This document shows positions 31,309-32,785 of a DNA stretch of 32,785 bases, one piece after another. How positions within the stretch are numbered: position 1 is the stretch's first letter; the number at the start of each line of letters is the position of its first letter. The position numbers were made by a program, and so were the translations under genes. Origin of the DNA: Candidatus Roizmanbacteria bacterium RIFCSPLOWO2_01_FULL_37_16 (lineage in GTDB: Bacteria > Patescibacteriota > Microgenomatia > UBA1406 > GWC2-37-13); assembly GCA_001789695.1 (NCBI GenBank), contig MGAI01000017.1, forward strand, positions 1-32,785, in the 5' to 3' direction. The notes beneath the pieces are model-generated. The model did no database searches. It had not been told where the DNA came from and saw only the letters and a list, made by a program, of their open reading frames with translations.

Positions 31309-31314
31309 TATAAT
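31309..31314 (+). promoter_or_regulatory. TATAAT -10 box 6 nt before the SpoIID-like gene
   Basis: A perfect TATAAT ends 6 nt before ATG 31321. No good -35 and no Shine-Dalgarno are seen. Confidence 0.45.
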
Positions 31315-31320
31315 TAATCT

Positions 31321-32785
31321 ATGAGAAGAATATGGGTTTTATTTTTATTTAGCCTGATTTTTTTCTGGCCGTTAATGTTTGTTCGGGCAGACGAGCTTGA
31401 TGACATCACTCATCAGCTAAACAATCTGAAAAAGCTCTTCAACGACATAAAGGTTGCTACAGATACCAACCAGGTGACATTAGATAGCCTTAATAAACAA
31501 CTTACACAAATAAAAGGCCAGGTTACAAATTTGGAGCTTGAGATTGACAAGAAAGAAAATGAAGTTAGAGCGGGAGAGATGGCATTGTCTTACCAAAAAA
31601 TTTTACTCAACGAGCGAGCAAGATCCTATTACAAAAATATTGGCAAATCGACAACATCGTTGATTAGTTTTCTAACAGGAAAAAATCTATCGGCGTCTTT
31701 AAAGAATTTTACCTATCAGAAATCTCTGGTTGACGAGGATAGAAAAACAATTATCAAGGTGGTTTTATACATCAAAAATTTAGAAGAAAAAAAAGCCAGT
31801 TTACAAAGCGAAAAAGAGCGATTAACCGCTATAAAGTTAGACGTTGACAAACAGTCGCAGTTTTTAGCTGGTGAGATCACTAAAGCGCGCCAGTATCAGG
31901 GCGAACTCCAGCAGAAGATAGCTACTCTAACCACCAGACAACAGCAACTTATAGCCCAAAGATTGGCGAGTTTAAATATTCCCAGATCAGCTGGTACATC
32001 TATCCGTGGCTGCACAGACGATCGGAGTGTTGATCCAGGTTTTTCACCCAGAGTTGCCTTTTTCACCTATGGAGCCCCCCACAGAAATGGACTTAATCAA
32101 TACGGTGCTTGGGGGAGAGCAAAAGATGGACAAAATGAAGAACAAATTCTTGCGGCCTATTATCCAGTCATGTCTTTGAAGAAAGACTATGATCAAGGCG
32201 TTCAAATAAATGTTGAGGGATATGGAACTTATTCAATCGAAGACTATGTAAAAAGAATTTATGAGGTGCCTGATTCCTGGACGGATAACAGTTCAGCTGT
32301 ATTAAAGGCTCAGGCTGTTGCAGCCCGCACTTACGCTTTAAACACAATGCAAAGGAGAGGGTCGATCTGCACCACAGAAGCCTGCCAAGTTTTCAAACCA
32401 GAACCAAAGGGCGGAAACTGGGAACAAGCGGTAGAAGCAACAAAAGGCTGGGTTCTGATGGATGGAGGAGGCCCTGGATTTACTCAATATGCCTCAACTC
32501 ACGGAGGCTATATTCTCAATTTGGGAAAATTTGACGGTAGAAGCGGAAACCCCGGGAGCTTCGCCGAGCTAAACGAAAGAGCCTATGATAAGGAATCGCC
32601 CTGGTTTTACTGCGATTGGGGTTCACGGCCAAGCTACAATAAGACCGCCTGGCTAAGACCAAGCGAGGTTGCAGATATAGTCAACGTTATTCTTCTTGCT
32701 CGGGTAGACTCCTCAACCGGCGATCATCTTTATCAGACAGATAAAGCTCATCCTTATGGCGGAGAGGTTTGGAGTGAGGATAGAG
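31321..32785 (+). CDS. SpoIID/LytB-domain protein with PcsB-like coiled coil (3' partial)
   Basis: The frame is open to the window end (488 codons so far). It starts with a signal peptide (about 1-23). Residues about 24-215 are a long coiled coil of PcsB/CwlO type. A motif 'PHRNGLNQYGAWGRAKDG' (253-270) corresponds to the GHGxGMSQYGA motif of SpoIID proteins. The SpoIID core follows: Glu315 in 'RIYEVPDSW' aligns with the catalytic Glu, then 'LKAQAVAARTYAL' (328-340). SpoIID is a lytic transglycosylase acting on denuded glycan strands; with a coiled-coil regulator it is likely a cell-wall remodelling enzyme on the outer face. The glycine-motif-first order is also known in actinobacterial SpoIID/LytB proteins. 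Confidence 0.87.
   Translation, partial: MRRIWVLFLFSLIFFWPLMFVRADELDDITHQLNNLKKLFNDIKVATDTNQVTLDSLNKQLTQIKGQVTNLELEIDKKENEVRAGEMALSYQKILLNERARSYYKNIGKSTTSLISFLTGKNLSASLKNFTYQKSLVDEDRKTIIKVVLYIKNLEEKKASLQSEKERLTAIKLDVDKQSQFLAGEITKARQYQGELQQKIATLTTRQQQLIAQRLASLNIPRSAGTSIRGCTDDRSVDPGFSPRVAFFTYGAPHRNGLNQYGAWGRAKDGQNEEQILAAYYPVMSLKKDYDQGVQINVEGYGTYSIEDYVKRIYEVPDSWTDNSSAVLKAQAVAARTYALNTMQRRGSICTTEACQVFKPEPKGGNWEQAVEATKGWVLMDGGGPGFTQYASTHGGYILNLGKFDGRSGNPGSFAELNERAYDKESPWFYCDWGSRPSYNKTAWLRPSEVADIVNVILLARVDSSTGDHLYQTDKAHPYGGEVWSEDR

Noticed and set aside
1-32785. Recoded TGA (Gly) as in Gracilibacteria/Absconditabacteria
   Set aside because: TGA ends the first gene (1731), the permease (6700), the 73-residue gene (18176) and others at family-typical lengths, so it is a normal stop.
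31321-32785. Circularly permuted SpoIID as a novelty
   Set aside because: The glycine/His motif before the SpoIID core also occurs in actinobacterial-type SpoIID/LytB proteins, so the order alone is not new.

Overview
The window looks like chromosome from a Patescibacteria/CPR bacterium, most likely of the Microgenomates type. This is inferred from gene content, not from a search. The DNA is AT-rich and genes are tightly packed with ATGA overlaps. A type IV secretion-like set (VirD4, a split VirB4, PrgI, a 2-TM pilin-like protein) lies among housekeeping genes, next to a SpoIID/LytB protein with a PcsB-like coiled coil. TGA is used as stop, so the code is standard; this argues against Gracilibacteria/Absconditabacteria.

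Region 1 (1-14664) is a surface-glycan locus. Its plus-strand half holds a partial membrane glycosyltransferase-like protein, a GT4 glycosyltransferase, a frameshifted permease remnant, a PQQ-propeller/DUF5060/glycoside-hydrolase fusion, a Wzm/Wzt-type ABC exporter, a GDP-fucose-synthase-like reductase and a GT-A enzyme. Its minus-strand half holds a GT4 enzyme, a STELLO/DUF288 protein, a GT-A/FkbM methyltransferase fusion, a broken nucleotidyltransferase and a reversibly glycosylated polypeptide (UDP-arabinopyranose mutase family) homologue. Together these would make sugar nucleotides, build and methylate a glycan, and export it. The permease remnant suggests the export cassette has been rearranged.

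Region 2 (14704-22755) holds the T4SS-like genes, all on the minus strand. Small plus-strand genes are interleaved: a TPR-like membrane protein, acylphosphatase, a DUF5678-like/retropepsin pair and a phosphoribosyltransferase. There is also a tRNA-Ala(GGC). Structured or AT-rich spacers separate several of these genes.

Region 3 (22756-28114) is genome maintenance: an S1-domain protein, a tyrosine-recombinase homologue lacking its catalytic tyrosine, RNase HI, dnaN and dnaA. dnaA has a textbook promoter followed by a perfect inverted pair of DnaA boxes. The dnaA-dnaN spacer carries a candidate origin unwinding element.

Region 4 (28115-32785) holds an LD-carboxypeptidase, a PIN-domain protein, two small membrane proteins (one with a sortase-like IPATG signal), a Cys-rich VirB2/TrbC-like pilin and a partial SpoIID/LytB protein.

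A recurring feature is a TATAAT-like -10 box only 6-9 nt from the start codon of about ten genes, which predicts leaderless mRNAs. The S1 gene, by contrast, has a strong Shine-Dalgarno.
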